64,000 bases of DNA, taken from assembly GCF_009649075.1 (NCBI RefSeq), contig NZ_CP045737.1, forward strand, positions 2,604,001-2,668,000. The letters are read 5' to 3'. A program made the position numbers and the translations under genes. This DNA comes from Aeromicrobium yanjiei. Lineage in GTDB: Bacteria; Actinomycetota; Actinomycetes; Propionibacteriales; Nocardioidaceae. Below, in pieces: positions 1 to 8,512 of this stretch (its first letter is position 1; each line of letters begins with the position of its first letter). The notes under the pieces are model-generated. The model had not been told where the DNA came from and did no database searches. It worked only from the letters and a program-made list of their open reading frames with translations.

Positions 1-894
1 GGCGTCGCCGCGATCGCCGGACGCATGCTCGTACGCCGTCAGCTGCAGCCCTTGCGAGAGGTCGCGGAGACCGCCCATCGGGTCACCGCGATGCCCCTCG
101 CGACGGGGCAGGTCGGCGAGATCGTCCGCGTGCCCGACTCGCTGACCGACCCCACGACCGAGGTCGGCCAGGTCGGCGAGGCGCTCAACCAGATGTTGGG
201 GCACGTCGAGGACGCCCTGGACGCCCGGCACGAGAGCGAGCAGCAGGCCCGCCAGTTCCTCGCGGACGCCTCGCACGAGCTGCGTACCCCGCTGTCGACC
301 ATCAAGGGGTATGCCGAGCTGAGCCGGCGTACCGAGCGCGCCGACCCAAAGGAGATCCTCGCCAAGGTCGAGTCGGAGGCCGGGCGCATGTCGACCCTCG
401 TCGAGGACATGCTGCTGCTGGCCCGGCTCGACGCGGGGCGGGAGGTCGAGCGCCGACCGGTGGACCTGACCCGGCTGGTCGTCGAGGCGGTGAACGATGC
501 GCGGGTCGTGGATCCCGAGCGGCAGTGGACGTTCGAGGTCCCGGACGAGCCCGTCACGGTCGAGGGTGACGAGCAGCGACTGCACCAGGCGGTGACCAAC
601 CTGTTGACCAACGCCAGCCGTCACACGCCGCCCCGGACCCGGGTCGACGTCCGCATCCTCGCCGGCGCCCCGGTCCGGGTGGAGGTGCACGACGACGGCC
701 CCGGCATCGAGGCCGACCTGCTGCCCACGGTCTTCGAGCGGTTCACCCGCGGCGACTCCTCGCGCACCCGGGCGTCCGGCGGGGCCGGCCTGGGGATGTC
801 CTTGGTCAAGGCGATCATGCACGCGCACGGCGGCAACGCGTCGGTCACCAGCGTCCCCGGCGACACCACGTTCACCCTGACGTTCCCCACCTGA
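1..894 (+). CDS. Sensor histidine kinase, C-terminal part (5' end outside window)
   Basis: The reading frame is open from the first base, so the gene starts upstream. The visible part begins in a HAMP-like linker, followed by a HisKA domain whose H-box reads ASHELRTPLST, so that His is the phosphorylated residue. The HATPase domain has an N-box (NLLTNASRHTPP), a G1 box (DDGPGI) and a G2 box (GLGMSLVK). This is an OmpR-type membrane sensor kinase that phosphorylates a response regulator presumably encoded just upstream. The signal is unknown. The glycosyltransferase pair downstream is separated by a large inverted repeat and is probably a different transcription unit. Confidence 0.93.
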   Translation, partial: GVAAIAGRMLVRRQLQPLREVAETAHRVTAMPLATGQVGEIVRVPDSLTDPTTEVGQVGEALNQMLGHVEDALDARHESEQQARQFLADASHELRTPLSTIKGYAELSRRTERADPKEILAKVESEAGRMSTLVEDMLLLARLDAGREVERRPVDLTRLVVEAVNDARVVDPERQWTFEVPDEPVTVEGDEQRLHQAVTNLLTNASRHTPPRTRVDVRILAGAPVRVEVHDDGPGIEADLLPTVFERFTRGDSSRTRASGGAGLGMSLVKAIMHAHGGNASVTSVPGDTTFTLTFPT

Positions 895-918
895 CCCCGC
901 TCCGGGCCCGCTGCCCGG

Positions 919-1019
919 GTGGTCGGTTTCCCACGGTCCCGTGGGGTTTTGTCACTCCCCTCGCGTCTCAACACGAGGGGAGTGACGAATTCCCACGGTC
1001 CCGTGGGAAACCGACCACC
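919..1019. repeat. Large nested inverted repeat between kinase and glycosyltransferase genes
   Basis: The outer arms (919-945 and 991-1019) share GGTCGGTTTCCCACGG on the left and its complement on the right. Each outer arm contains its own small palindrome, CCCACGGTCCCGTGGG (arms of 7, spacer TC), present at 930-945 and 992-1007 in the same orientation. Inside lies a perfect 13-bp stem, GTCACTCCCCTCG at 951-963 with its complement at 974-986 and a 10-base loop. It could be a transcription terminator for the kinase gene, but the complexity is greater than a simple terminator. Confidence 0.85.
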
Positions 1020-1083
1020 GGGTCACAGGGCGGGCACAGATGGGGCACACGGGGGTGCCAGCGGTGGGGACGAATCTGGGGGC

Positions 1084-3003
1084 ATGACCCAGACGATTGC
1101 CTCCCCTGCGGCTGCCGCTCCGCAACGCCCAGCGGCCTCCTCGCCCGCCCGCAGACTCTGGCGGGGACGTCCAGACGACTCGCCCATGGTCCGACCCGCG
1201 CTGATCGGACTGCTCCTCGCGACGGCGGTGCTCTACCTGTGGGGCCTCGGGGCCTCCGGGTGGGCCAACTCGTTCTACTCCGCCGCGGTCCAGGCCGGCT
1301 CCGAGTCGTGGAAGGCCTTCTTCTTCGGCTCGTCCGACGCCGCGAACGCCATCACGGTCGACAAGACCCCTCTGTCCCTGTGGCCGATGGTGGTGTCGGT
1401 CAAGATCTTCGGACTCTCCTCGTGGAGCATCCTCGTGCCGCAGGCACTGATGGGCGTCGGCTCCGTCGCCCTGCTGTACGCGACGGTCCGCCGCACGACC
1501 CGCAGCCCTTGGGCCGGTCTCCTGGCCGGGGCGATCCTCGCAGTCACGCCGGTCGCCACGCTGATGTTCCGCTTCAACAACCCCGACGCCCTGCTCACGC
1601 TCCTCCTGATCGGCTCGGTCTACGCCACGATCCGCGCGATCGAGTCCCCCGGACGTGCGGTGCGCTGGCTCGTGCTCGGCGGAGCGCTGGTCGGCCTCGC
1701 GTTCCTGGCCAAGATGCTGCAGGCGTTCTTGGTGCTGCCGCCGCTCGCGCTGGTCTACCTCCTCGCGGCACGACCCTCGATCGGCACACGCGTCAAGCAC
1801 CTCCTCATCGCCTTCGCCGCCATGATCGTCGCCGGCGGCTGGTGGATCGCGATCGTCGAGCTGTGGCCCGCGTCCAGCCGTCCGTACATCGGGGGCTCGC
1901 AGCACAACTCGATCCTCGAGCTGACCCTCGGCTACAACGGCCTGGGTCGTCTCAACGGGGACGAGGCAGGATCCGTCGGCGGTCAGGGCGGCTGGGGCGA
2001 GACCGGTCTGCTCCGGCTGTTCAACGCCGAGATCGGGGGACAGATCGCCTGGCTGCTCCCCGCCGCGATCGCGCTGCTGGCGCTCGGCCTGTGGTTCCGC
2101 CGCGGCGCCGGTCGCAGCGATCTTCAGCGCGCCGGGCTCATCGTCTGGGGCGGCTGGCTGCTCGTCACCGGGCTGACCTTCAGCCTCATGGCCGGCATCT
2201 TCCACGCGTACTACACCGTCGCGCTCGCACCGGCCATCGCCGCGATCGTCGCGAGCGGTGCCAGCATCCTGTGGGAGCGGCGCGAGGACGCCGTCGCGAC
2301 CTTCGGCGCGGCCTTCGTGGTCGCCGTGACCGCGGCCGTCGGCTTCGTCCTGCTCGACCGGGCGTCAGGTTTCGTGCCCTGGCTCAAGTACGTCGTCGTG
2401 ATCGTCGGGTTCGCCACGGCGTTCCTGCTGGTCCTGCACCCATGGCTGACGCGTCGCACCGCTCTCACGGTGGTGACCGCCGCCTTGATGACCATGCTCG
2501 CCGGCCCCACGGCGTACGCGCTGGAGACCGCCGCGACCCCGCACACCGGATCGATTCCGAGCGCCGGTCCCAGCACCGGCGGACCCGGCGGCCCGGGCGG
2601 GCCCGGCGGTCCCCCCGGCGGAGGGACCACCGGCGGCCTGCTGTCCGGCTCGGAGTCGACCGAGGAGATCGACGCTCTGCTCAGCACGGACGCGGACGCC
2701 TTCACCTGGGCGGCAGCCGCGATCGGCTCCAACACCGCGTCGGGCTACCAGCTCGCGACCGGCCTCCCGGTCATGGCCATCGGCGGCTTCAACGGATCGG
2801 ACCCGAGTCCCACGCTCGATCAGTTCAAGCAGCTCGTCGCCGACGGCGAGATCCACTACTTCATCGCCAGCGACGGCGGTCCCGGCGGCATGGGCCCCGG
2901 CGGCGGCACGAGCTCGCAGATCGCCTCGTGGGTGAGCGAGACGTTCGAGGCCCAGACCGTCGACGGCGTCACGATCTACGACCTGTCAGGAGGTGTCCGA
3001 TGA
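1084..3003 (+). CDS. GT39/ArnT-like membrane mannosyltransferase
   Basis: A 639-residue polytopic membrane protein of glycosyltransferase family 39, which transfers a sugar from a polyprenyl-phosphate donor on the outer face of the membrane. The first extracytoplasmic loop carries the typical acidic/DKTPLSLW segment near residue 100, followed by about ten membrane segments. After residue 490 come a glycine/proline-rich linker (GPGGPGGPGGPPGGG) and a soluble outer domain. I chose ATG 1084 because the longer frame upstream runs through the inverted repeat. The stop overlaps the next gene by ATGA, and that gene encodes a GT2/GtrA protein likely to supply the lipid-linked sugar. Acceptor unknown. 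Confidence 0.9.
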   Translation: MTQTIASPAAAAPQRPAASSPARRLWRGRPDDSPMVRPALIGLLLATAVLYLWGLGASGWANSFYSAAVQAGSESWKAFFFGSSDAANAITVDKTPLSLWPMVVSVKIFGLSSWSILVPQALMGVGSVALLYATVRRTTRSPWAGLLAGAILAVTPVATLMFRFNNPDALLTLLLIGSVYATIRAIESPGRAVRWLVLGGALVGLAFLAKMLQAFLVLPPLALVYLLAARPSIGTRVKHLLIAFAAMIVAGGWWIAIVELWPASSRPYIGGSQHNSILELTLGYNGLGRLNGDEAGSVGGQGGWGETGLLRLFNAEIGGQIAWLLPAAIALLALGLWFRRGAGRSDLQRAGLIVWGGWLLVTGLTFSLMAGIFHAYYTVALAPAIAAIVASGASILWERREDAVATFGAAFVVAVTAAVGFVLLDRASGFVPWLKYVVVIVGFATAFLLVLHPWLTRRTALTVVTAALMTMLAGPTAYALETAATPHTGSIPSAGPSTGGPGGPGGPGGPPGGGTTGGLLSGSESTEEIDALLSTDADAFTWAAAAIGSNTASGYQLATGLPVMAIGGFNGSDPSPTLDQFKQLVADGEIHYFIASDGGPGGMGPGGGTSSQIASWVSETFEAQTVDGVTIYDLSGGVR

Positions 3004-4229
3004 CCACGACCACCCTCGCCGCCCAGACGCAGGACCTGCCCCGGCTGGCGCCCGCTCTCGACGTCGTCATCCCGGTCTACAACGAGGAGAACGCGATCGT
3101 GGGCTCGGTCGAGACCGTCCGCGCCCACCTGGCGACCCTGCCGTTCACGCATCGCGTGACGATCGCCGACAACGCGAGCACCGACAAGACGCCCGTGCTC
3201 GCCCAGCAGCTCGCGGACACGTACGACGACGTGCGGCTCGTGAGCCTCGGCCAGAAGGGCCGCGGTCGCGCGCTCAAGCGGGCGTGGATGCAGTCCGACG
3301 CCGAGGTGCTGGTCTACATGGACGTCGACCTGTCCACGGACCTCAACGCACTCCTCCCGCTGGTCGCTCCCCTGCTGACGGGGCACTCCGACCTCGCGAT
3401 CGGCTCCCGGCTGGCACGTACGGCCCGCACGACGCGCGGCCCGAAACGCGAGGTCATCTCGCGGGGCTACAACGTGCTCCTGCGAGGCACCCTCCGCGCG
3501 AAGTTCTCCGACGCCCAGTGCGGCTTCAAGGCGATCCGCCGCGACGTGGCCCACGAGCTGCTGCCGCTGATCGAGGACGACGAGTGGTTCTTCGACACCG
3601 AGCTGCTGATCGTCGCCGAGCGCGCCGGCCTGCGGATCCACGAGGTGCCGGTGGACTGGGTCGACGATCCCGACAGTCGCGTCGACATCGTGCGTACGGC
3701 GCTGGCCGACCTGCGCGGCATGGGTCGCGTCGGCTGGTCGCTCCTGCGCGGTCGGATCCCGCTCGCGGAGGTCGCCCGGCGCCTCGGGCGGGCCACCGCG
3801 AGCAGCGCCGGTGGGCGGCTCAGCTCCCAGATGGTCATCTTCGCGCTCATCGGCATGCTGTCGACCCTCGCGTACGGCGTCCTGTACGTCGCGCTGCGTG
3901 GCGAGCTCGGCGCCCAGCAGGCCAACGTCCTCGCGCTGGGCCTCACCACGGTGGCCAACACCGCGGCCAACCGGCGGTTCACGTTCGGGCTCCGCGGACC
4001 CTCGGGCGCGGTGAAGCACCAGCTCCAGGGGCTGCTCGTGTTCGGCTGCGGCCTGGCCGTCACCAGCGCAACCCTGTGGGCGATGCGGGCAATGGGGACC
4101 GTCGAGCACCCTCTCGTCGAGGTCGTGGTGCTCACCGCGGCCAACCTGCTGGTCACCGTCATGAGGTTCGTCCTGATGCGGGTCTGGATCTTCCGGCGGC
4201 GCCCGGCCGAGACCGGAAGCACGGCCTGA
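3000..4229 (+). CDS. Bifunctional GT2 / GtrA-family glycosyltransferase
   Basis: A 409-residue fusion. Residues 20-250 form a GT-A type glycosyltransferase family 2 domain resembling polyprenyl-phosphate sugar synthases: VVIPVYNEEN start, an acidic YMDVDLSTD metal/nucleotide site, and SDAQCGFKA. Residues 275-400 form a GtrA domain with about four membrane helices, a family thought to flip lipid-linked sugars. The start overlaps the stop of the GT39 gene (ATGA), so the two are probably coupled. Together they would make, translocate and use a polyprenyl-phosphate sugar for envelope glycosylation. The pathway is inferred from family knowledge; the sugar cannot be read from sequence. Confidence 0.9.
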   Translation: MTTTTLAAQTQDLPRLAPALDVVIPVYNEENAIVGSVETVRAHLATLPFTHRVTIADNASTDKTPVLAQQLADTYDDVRLVSLGQKGRGRALKRAWMQSDAEVLVYMDVDLSTDLNALLPLVAPLLTGHSDLAIGSRLARTARTTRGPKREVISRGYNVLLRGTLRAKFSDAQCGFKAIRRDVAHELLPLIEDDEWFFDTELLIVAERAGLRIHEVPVDWVDDPDSRVDIVRTALADLRGMGRVGWSLLRGRIPLAEVARRLGRATASSAGGRLSSQMVIFALIGMLSTLAYGVLYVALRGELGAQQANVLALGLTTVANTAANRRFTFGLRGPSGAVKHQLQGLLVFGCGLAVTSATLWAMRAMGTVEHPLVEVVVLTAANLLVTVMRFVLMRVWIFRRRPAETGSTA

Positions 4230-4332
4230 GGGGGCCGGCGGGGTCACATCGGTTGTACGGACCTGCCGAATGGACCAAGATCGAGGGACGACGGCACGCT
4301 CTCCCACGCCGACCGAACGAAAGTGATTCACC

Positions 4333-5082
4333 ATGGCTCAGAAACAGTCCATCCTCGGGCGCATCGGTCAGCTGACCCGCGCCAACATCAACTCGATCCT
4401 CGACAAGGCCGAGGATCCCGAGAAGATGCTCGACCAGATGGTCCGCGACTACACCAGCTCGATCGCCGAAGCCGAGAACGCGGTGGCCCAGACGATCGGC
4501 AACCTGCGACTGGCCGAGGCCGACCACGCCGAGGACGTCGCAGCGGTCAAGGAGTGGGGCGCGAAGGCCCTCGCCGCCTCGCAGAAGGCCGACTCCCTGC
4601 GCGCTGCCGGCCAGCCCGGCGAGGCCGACCGGTTCGACGCCCTGGCCAAGGTCGCGCTCAGCAAGCAGATCAGCTTCGAGCAGGAGGCCAAGGCGGCCGC
4701 TCCCCAGATCGCCTCTCAGAACGAGACGGTCGAGAAGCTCAAGACCGGCCTGATCGGCATGAAGGCCAAGCTCGGTGAGCTGCAGACCAAGCGTGACCAG
4801 CTCGTCGCCCGGGCCAAGACCGCCGAAGCGCAGTCCAAGGTGCAGGACGCGGTCAGGTCGATCGACATCCTCGACCCGACCAGCGAGCTCTCCCGGTTCG
4901 AGGAGAAGGTGCGTCGCAACGAGGCGCAGGTCGCCGGGCACGCCGAGCTCGCCTCGTCCAGCCTCGACTCGCAGTTCGAGGAGCTCGAGGCCGCCAGCGC
5001 GATGACCGAGGTCGAGGCCCGGCTCGCCGAGCTCAAGGGCATCGGCTCGGGCCAGCCATCGGCCGTCGAGTCCGGCGAATGA
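4333..5082 (+). CDS. PspA/IM30-family membrane-stress protein
   Basis: A 249-residue protein with the PspA/Vipp1 hallmarks: a short amphipathic N-terminal helix (SILGRIGQLTRANINSILDK), then long heptad-rich helices through residue 220, the usual ESCRT-III-like coiled-coil plan. Members bind stressed inner membranes and limit proton leakage. Length is normal for the family. The gene has its own upstream region of about 100 bases. It is followed after 31 bases by a DUF2505 gene in the same direction. Confidence 0.92.
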   Translation: MAQKQSILGRIGQLTRANINSILDKAEDPEKMLDQMVRDYTSSIAEAENAVAQTIGNLRLAEADHAEDVAAVKEWGAKALAASQKADSLRAAGQPGEADRFDALAKVALSKQISFEQEAKAAAPQIASQNETVEKLKTGLIGMKAKLGELQTKRDQLVARAKTAEAQSKVQDAVRSIDILDPTSELSRFEEKVRRNEAQVAGHAELASSSLDSQFEELEAASAMTEVEARLAELKGIGSGQPSAVESGE

Positions 5083-5113
5083 CACCCACCCGCCACGAGC
5101 AGAGGACGGCCGC

Positions 5114-5599
5114 ATGAAGCTCTCCGAGAAGTTCTCCTACAAGGGCGCCGACGTCGAGGCGGTCTACGGGCTGCTCGTCGACCAGGCGTTCCGCACCGAC
5201 TCGTGCGCCAACCAGGGGGCGAGCGACTACGAGGTCACGGTCGAGCCCCAGGGCGACGGCGCCACCGTCACGATCGCGCGTACGCAGCCGGCCGACCTGC
5301 CCGACTTCGTCAAGAAGCTCACCGGCAGCACCGTCAAGGTCAGGCAGACCGAGGTCTGGAGCGGCCCGGACGCTTCCGGCAACCGGACCGCGGACGTCAA
5401 GGTCAGCATCGTCGGTCAGCCGGCCGAGATGATCGGCACGGCCAAGCTGTATGCCAAGGACGACGGCTCCGAGTTCACCGTCGACGGCGACGTCAAGGTC
5501 TCGATCCCGTTCATCGGCAAGAAGATCGAGCCCGAGGTGGCCAAGGCCATCCGCACCTCGCTGCGCGAAGAGGTCGAGTACGGGATGTCCAAGCTCTAG
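5114..5599 (+). CDS. DUF2505 (SRPBCC-like) protein
   Basis: A 161-residue soluble protein matching the actinobacterial DUF2505 family: an initial helix/strand (KFSYKGADVEAVYGLLVDQAFR), alternating beta strands, and a long C-terminal helix (EVAKAIRTSLREEVEYGMSKL). This layout is that of a START/SRPBCC helix-grip fold that could hold a hydrophobic ligand. No catalytic residues are apparent. A purine-rich AGAGGAC precedes the ATG. The gene probably shares a transcript with pspA. The next gene is convergent, 14 bases away. Confidence 0.85.
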   Translation: MKLSEKFSYKGADVEAVYGLLVDQAFRTDSCANQGASDYEVTVEPQGDGATVTIARTQPADLPDFVKKLTGSTVKVRQTEVWSGPDASGNRTADVKVSIVGQPAEMIGTAKLYAKDDGSEFTVDGDVKVSIPFIGKKIEPEVAKAIRTSLREEVEYGMSKL

Positions 5600-5613
5600 A
5601 GCTGGTCGCCCAC

Positions 5614-5919
5614 CTACGACGCCGTGCGCCGCACCTCGCGGAGCACGGCGTCGATCTCTTGCGGGGCGTACCACGCGAGATCGCCGCTGCCGTCGACGTC
5701 GAGGTGGTACGACGCCACGTCGATCGGGCGCACCGGTCCGTCGGGGTCGTCCAGCTCGACCGCGGCCGCCGCGGCACCGTGCTCGGCCGCCTCCTCCAGC
5801 GCGGCCAGCTCGTCCTCCTCGTCGAGCGACGCGGCCAGGAACGCCTCGGCGGGCGTGACGGTCTCGCCCGCCTCGAGGGCGGCGAGGTCGTCGGCCGTCA
5901 GGCTCACGTAGACCCTCAT
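5614..5919 (-). CDS. DUF6912-type small acidic protein
   Basis: A 101-residue acidic protein beginning MRVYVSLTADDLAALEAGE. I chose this start because it overlaps the acyltransferase stop by ATGA and because the upstream extension is Arg-rich out-of-frame noise. No catalytic motif or membrane segment is visible. It resembles small conserved actinobacterial proteins often found next to WS/DGAT genes. Function unknown. Confidence 0.75.
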   Translation of the reverse strand: MRVYVSLTADDLAALEAGETVTPAEAFLAASLDEEDELAALEEAAEHGAAAAAVELDDPDGPVRPIDVASYHLDVDGSGDLAWYAPQEIDAVLREVRRTAS

Positions 5920-7319
5920 CGGCCGGCCGGACGCTGGCGCCCGCGCGGCGCACGTGTGCGCCGCCCCTCGACGGTCTCGACGAGCTCGGCGAGCGCCTCC
6001 TCGATGCACTGCGCCAGGACGTCGACGTCGGGCACGGCATCGCGGTCGGCGACGATGCCGAAGAAGACCTTGTGGTGGTAGGAGGTCACCCCGATCGACA
6101 CGGCCCGCCGCCCGCTGAGCGGGATGCACGGATAGACCTCCGCCAGGGCCTCACCGGCCAGGTAGAGCGGATCTTGCGGCCCGGGGACGTTGGTGATGAC
6201 GATCTGGTGGCCCCGGCCCGTCTCGGAGTCCGCGACGCGGGCGCCCACGGCGTGGAACGTGGAGGTCGCGAAGCCGGGCAGGGCCGCGAGCTTGCTGGCC
6301 GCGACGGCCGAGCCGGTCTCGCGGTGGTCCTTCAGCGCATAGGACACCTGGTGCAGCCGGACGACCGGGTTGGACTCCCCCACCGGCAGGGACAGCAGGT
6401 GCCCGCGCACCTTCGACCCGAGCGACGTCGGCAGACCGTCCTCGGCCACGACCGACATCGGCACCATGGCCCGCAGGCTGGTCTTGGCGGTGACCGGCTC
6501 GGCCCTGGTCAGCATCCACCCGCGGATGCCGCCGGTGATCGCGGCGAGGATCACGTCGTTGACCGTGCCGCCGTGCTCGTGACGGACGCGTCGGAAGTCC
6601 TCGAGGTCGGCGGCGAGCGTCGCGAAGCGGCGGTGCCGGCTCAGGTCGGTCGACAGGGCGCCCTGGGGCGTCTGCCCCTCGCCCCCGATGAGGGGCAGCT
6701 TGCGGGCGAGGCGACCGAGATTGTGCTCGGTGATGCGCAGGGCCTCTCCGGGGCGGCGGAAGTTGCGGCTGAGGGTCTCGGCCACGAGGCCCGTCGCGCG
6801 CGGCTCGGTCCGGGCGTTCCACTCCTCGTGCGGGATGTCCCTCTCGTGCGCTGCCTCCTCCAGCAGCACCTGGGCCAGGTCGACGGTCTCGGAGCCGTCG
6901 ACGAGTGCCTGGTGCGCCTTGAACAACAGGGCGACCTGGCCGCCCGTCAGGCCCTCGATGAGGTAGAGCTCCCACAAGGGCCGGTCGAGGTCGAGGCGCC
7001 GGGCGATCAGGCGTCCAACCAGCTCGTGCAGCGCCTCGACCGTCCCGGGCCGCGGGAGGGCCGAGCGGCGTACGTGCAAGGAGATGTCGAACTGCTCGTC
7101 GTCCACCCACAGCGGGGTGCCGAGGGCGCCCGGCACCGATCGGGGCACCTGGCGGTAGCGGGGCACCAGGTCGATGCGCTCGTTGATGACCTGGATCAGC
7201 CGGTCGTAGTCGAGCGGGTTGTCCACGGCCTCGAGGATCGCCAAGGAGGCGACCTGCCGCGGGACCGTCGGACTGTCCTGCTGCAGGAACATCGCATCCA
7301 GCGGGCTCAACCGTTGCAT
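5916..7319 (-). CDS. WS/DGAT-family O-acyltransferase with altered active-site motif
   Basis: A 467-residue protein of the wax ester synthase/diacylglycerol acyltransferase family, which acylates alcohols or diacylglycerol from acyl-CoA to form storage lipids. It opens with the canonical MQRLSPLDAMFLQQ. I chose that ATG because GGAGGG sits at the right distance and the longer frame lacks a site. The family motif HHxxxDG reads HQALVDG here (codons CAC CAG), so the second, catalytic His is Gln. The C-terminal family signature (VTNVPGPQDPLYLAG) is intact. The protein may be inactive, altered or structural. Confidence 0.88.
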   Translation of the reverse strand: MQRLSPLDAMFLQQDSPTVPRQVASLAILEAVDNPLDYDRLIQVINERIDLVPRYRQVPRSVPGALGTPLWVDDEQFDISLHVRRSALPRPGTVEALHELVGRLIARRLDLDRPLWELYLIEGLTGGQVALLFKAHQALVDGSETVDLAQVLLEEAAHERDIPHEEWNARTEPRATGLVAETLSRNFRRPGEALRITEHNLGRLARKLPLIGGEGQTPQGALSTDLSRHRRFATLAADLEDFRRVRHEHGGTVNDVILAAITGGIRGWMLTRAEPVTAKTSLRAMVPMSVVAEDGLPTSLGSKVRGHLLSLPVGESNPVVRLHQVSYALKDHRETGSAVAASKLAALPGFATSTFHAVGARVADSETGRGHQIVITNVPGPQDPLYLAGEALAEVYPCIPLSGRRAVSIGVTSYHHKVFFGIVADRDAVPDVDVLAQCIEEALAELVETVEGRRTRAPRGRQRPAGR

Positions 7320-7359
7320 GACCCTCCTCGTGACGTCGTCCTGAGAAGTTACCACCGGG

Positions 7360-8511
7360 TCACGACCCGGACGCTGCGAGCGACGCCGTGGACGCGATGC
7401 GGTCGAGCACGAGCCCCGCCAGCACCTCGACCCGCGCCACGAACGGCGAGGACGGGGAGGCCTCGCGGGGCGCCTGCCCGCTCACCGCCGCGAGGTCCAG
7501 ACCCGACAGGTCGAGCGGCAGGTACGCTGCCGGCTCCAGGCCCGTGAGGCGCGAGATCGTCGCGCGGATGTCCCGTTCGCCCCACCCCAGCGTGGTGCGC
7601 ACCAGGTTGATCACGAGCACCGTGTCGAGCCCGGGCGCGATCTCGGACAGGTCGTGCAGCCCACGCACCAGGCGGGCCAGTCCGACCGGCTCGGGCCGTC
7701 CCACCGCGACCGCGAGATCGGCTTGACCGAGGACCTGCAGGGTCGTCTGGTTGCGCCCGCCACCCCCGGGACCCGTGCCCGGCTCGAGCGAGAACCCGCA
7801 GTCGACCACCACGAGCTGCGAGCCCGACCGCAGCTGGGCCAGCACCACGTCCAGGGCGCCCGCACGCACCTGGGCCCACATCTCGGCACGTGGCAGTCCT
7901 GTCAGCAGGCGGAGCCCGGGATCGACCTCGACGAGGTGGTCGACGACCTCGTGCCCACGTCCCTGGTTGGCCGCCCGACACGCGGCGACGAGACCGGACA
8001 CGTCGTCGAGCACGCTCAACATCTGGCTCTGCGCGCCGCCGTGGGTGTCCGCGTCGACCAGGACGGTGTCGACGCCGCGGGCAGCCGTCGCGGACGCCAG
8101 CCCCAGCGCCACGGTGCTGCGCCCGGGAGCACCTGCGGGGCCCCAGACGGCGATCACGGGCGCGGTACGCCCGGGAGGCGACGCGGGGAGCACAGGCTCG
8201 TCCCGGGCGACCTCGTCGAGCGCTCCCAGGCGCAGCCGGCGGGTGATGCCGAGCGCCTCGCAGCGCCCCGAGTCCGCGCCCACCGCTGCGACTCGCACAC
8301 CGGCCCGCTCGAGACGGTGGACCGCGTCCACGTCGAGCCCCGGCAGCTCGGCCGAGACGAGCGCTGCCGCGGCGCGTCCGGTCTGCGCCACGGCGAGCAG
8401 GTCCGCGACGTCCACACAGCGGCGGGCCAGTCGCAACGTCGACGATCCCTCCACCTCACGGATCGCAGCGGACTCCCAGGCCGCGTCGCCGGCCGCGATC
8501 ACGACGTCCAC
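7360..8511 (-). CDS. CpaE-like P-loop ATPase (MinD/ParA superfamily)
   Basis: A 383-residue protein with a degenerate receiver-like N-terminal region (residues 1-105) followed by a MinD-type ATPase domain: a P-loop at GPAGAPGRST, switch I around VDADTHGG, and VVVDCGF. The P-loop has Arg where ParA/MinD proteins have the invariant Lys. CpaE proteins localise Tad/Flp pilus machinery. It lies one base downstream of a CpaB-like gene, but no CpaF ATPase, TadB/C or pilin gene is present nearby. In this lineage the pair may serve another envelope-linked process. The function is inferred only from the family. Confidence 0.8.
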   Translation of the reverse strand: MDVVIAAGDAAWESAAIREVEGSSTLRLARRCVDVADLLAVAQTGRAAAALVSAELPGLDVDAVHRLERAGVRVAAVGADSGRCEALGITRRLRLGALDEVARDEPVLPASPPGRTAPVIAVWGPAGAPGRSTVALGLASATAARGVDTVLVDADTHGGAQSQMLSVLDDVSGLVAACRAANQGRGHEVVDHLVEVDPGLRLLTGLPRAEMWAQVRAGALDVVLAQLRSGSQLVVVDCGFSLEPGTGPGGGGRNQTTLQVLGQADLAVAVGRPEPVGLARLVRGLHDLSEIAPGLDTVLVINLVRTTLGWGERDIRATISRLTGLEPAAYLPLDLSGLDLAAVSGQAPREASPSSPFVARVEVLAGLVLDRIASTASLAASGS

Positions 8512-8512
8512 G

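Noticed and set aside
952-2205. 417-codon minus-strand frame opposite the GT39 gene
   Set aside because: Antisense shadow: low-complexity, Arg/Glu/Gly-rich sequence with no family pattern, while the plus strand encodes a clear membrane enzyme.
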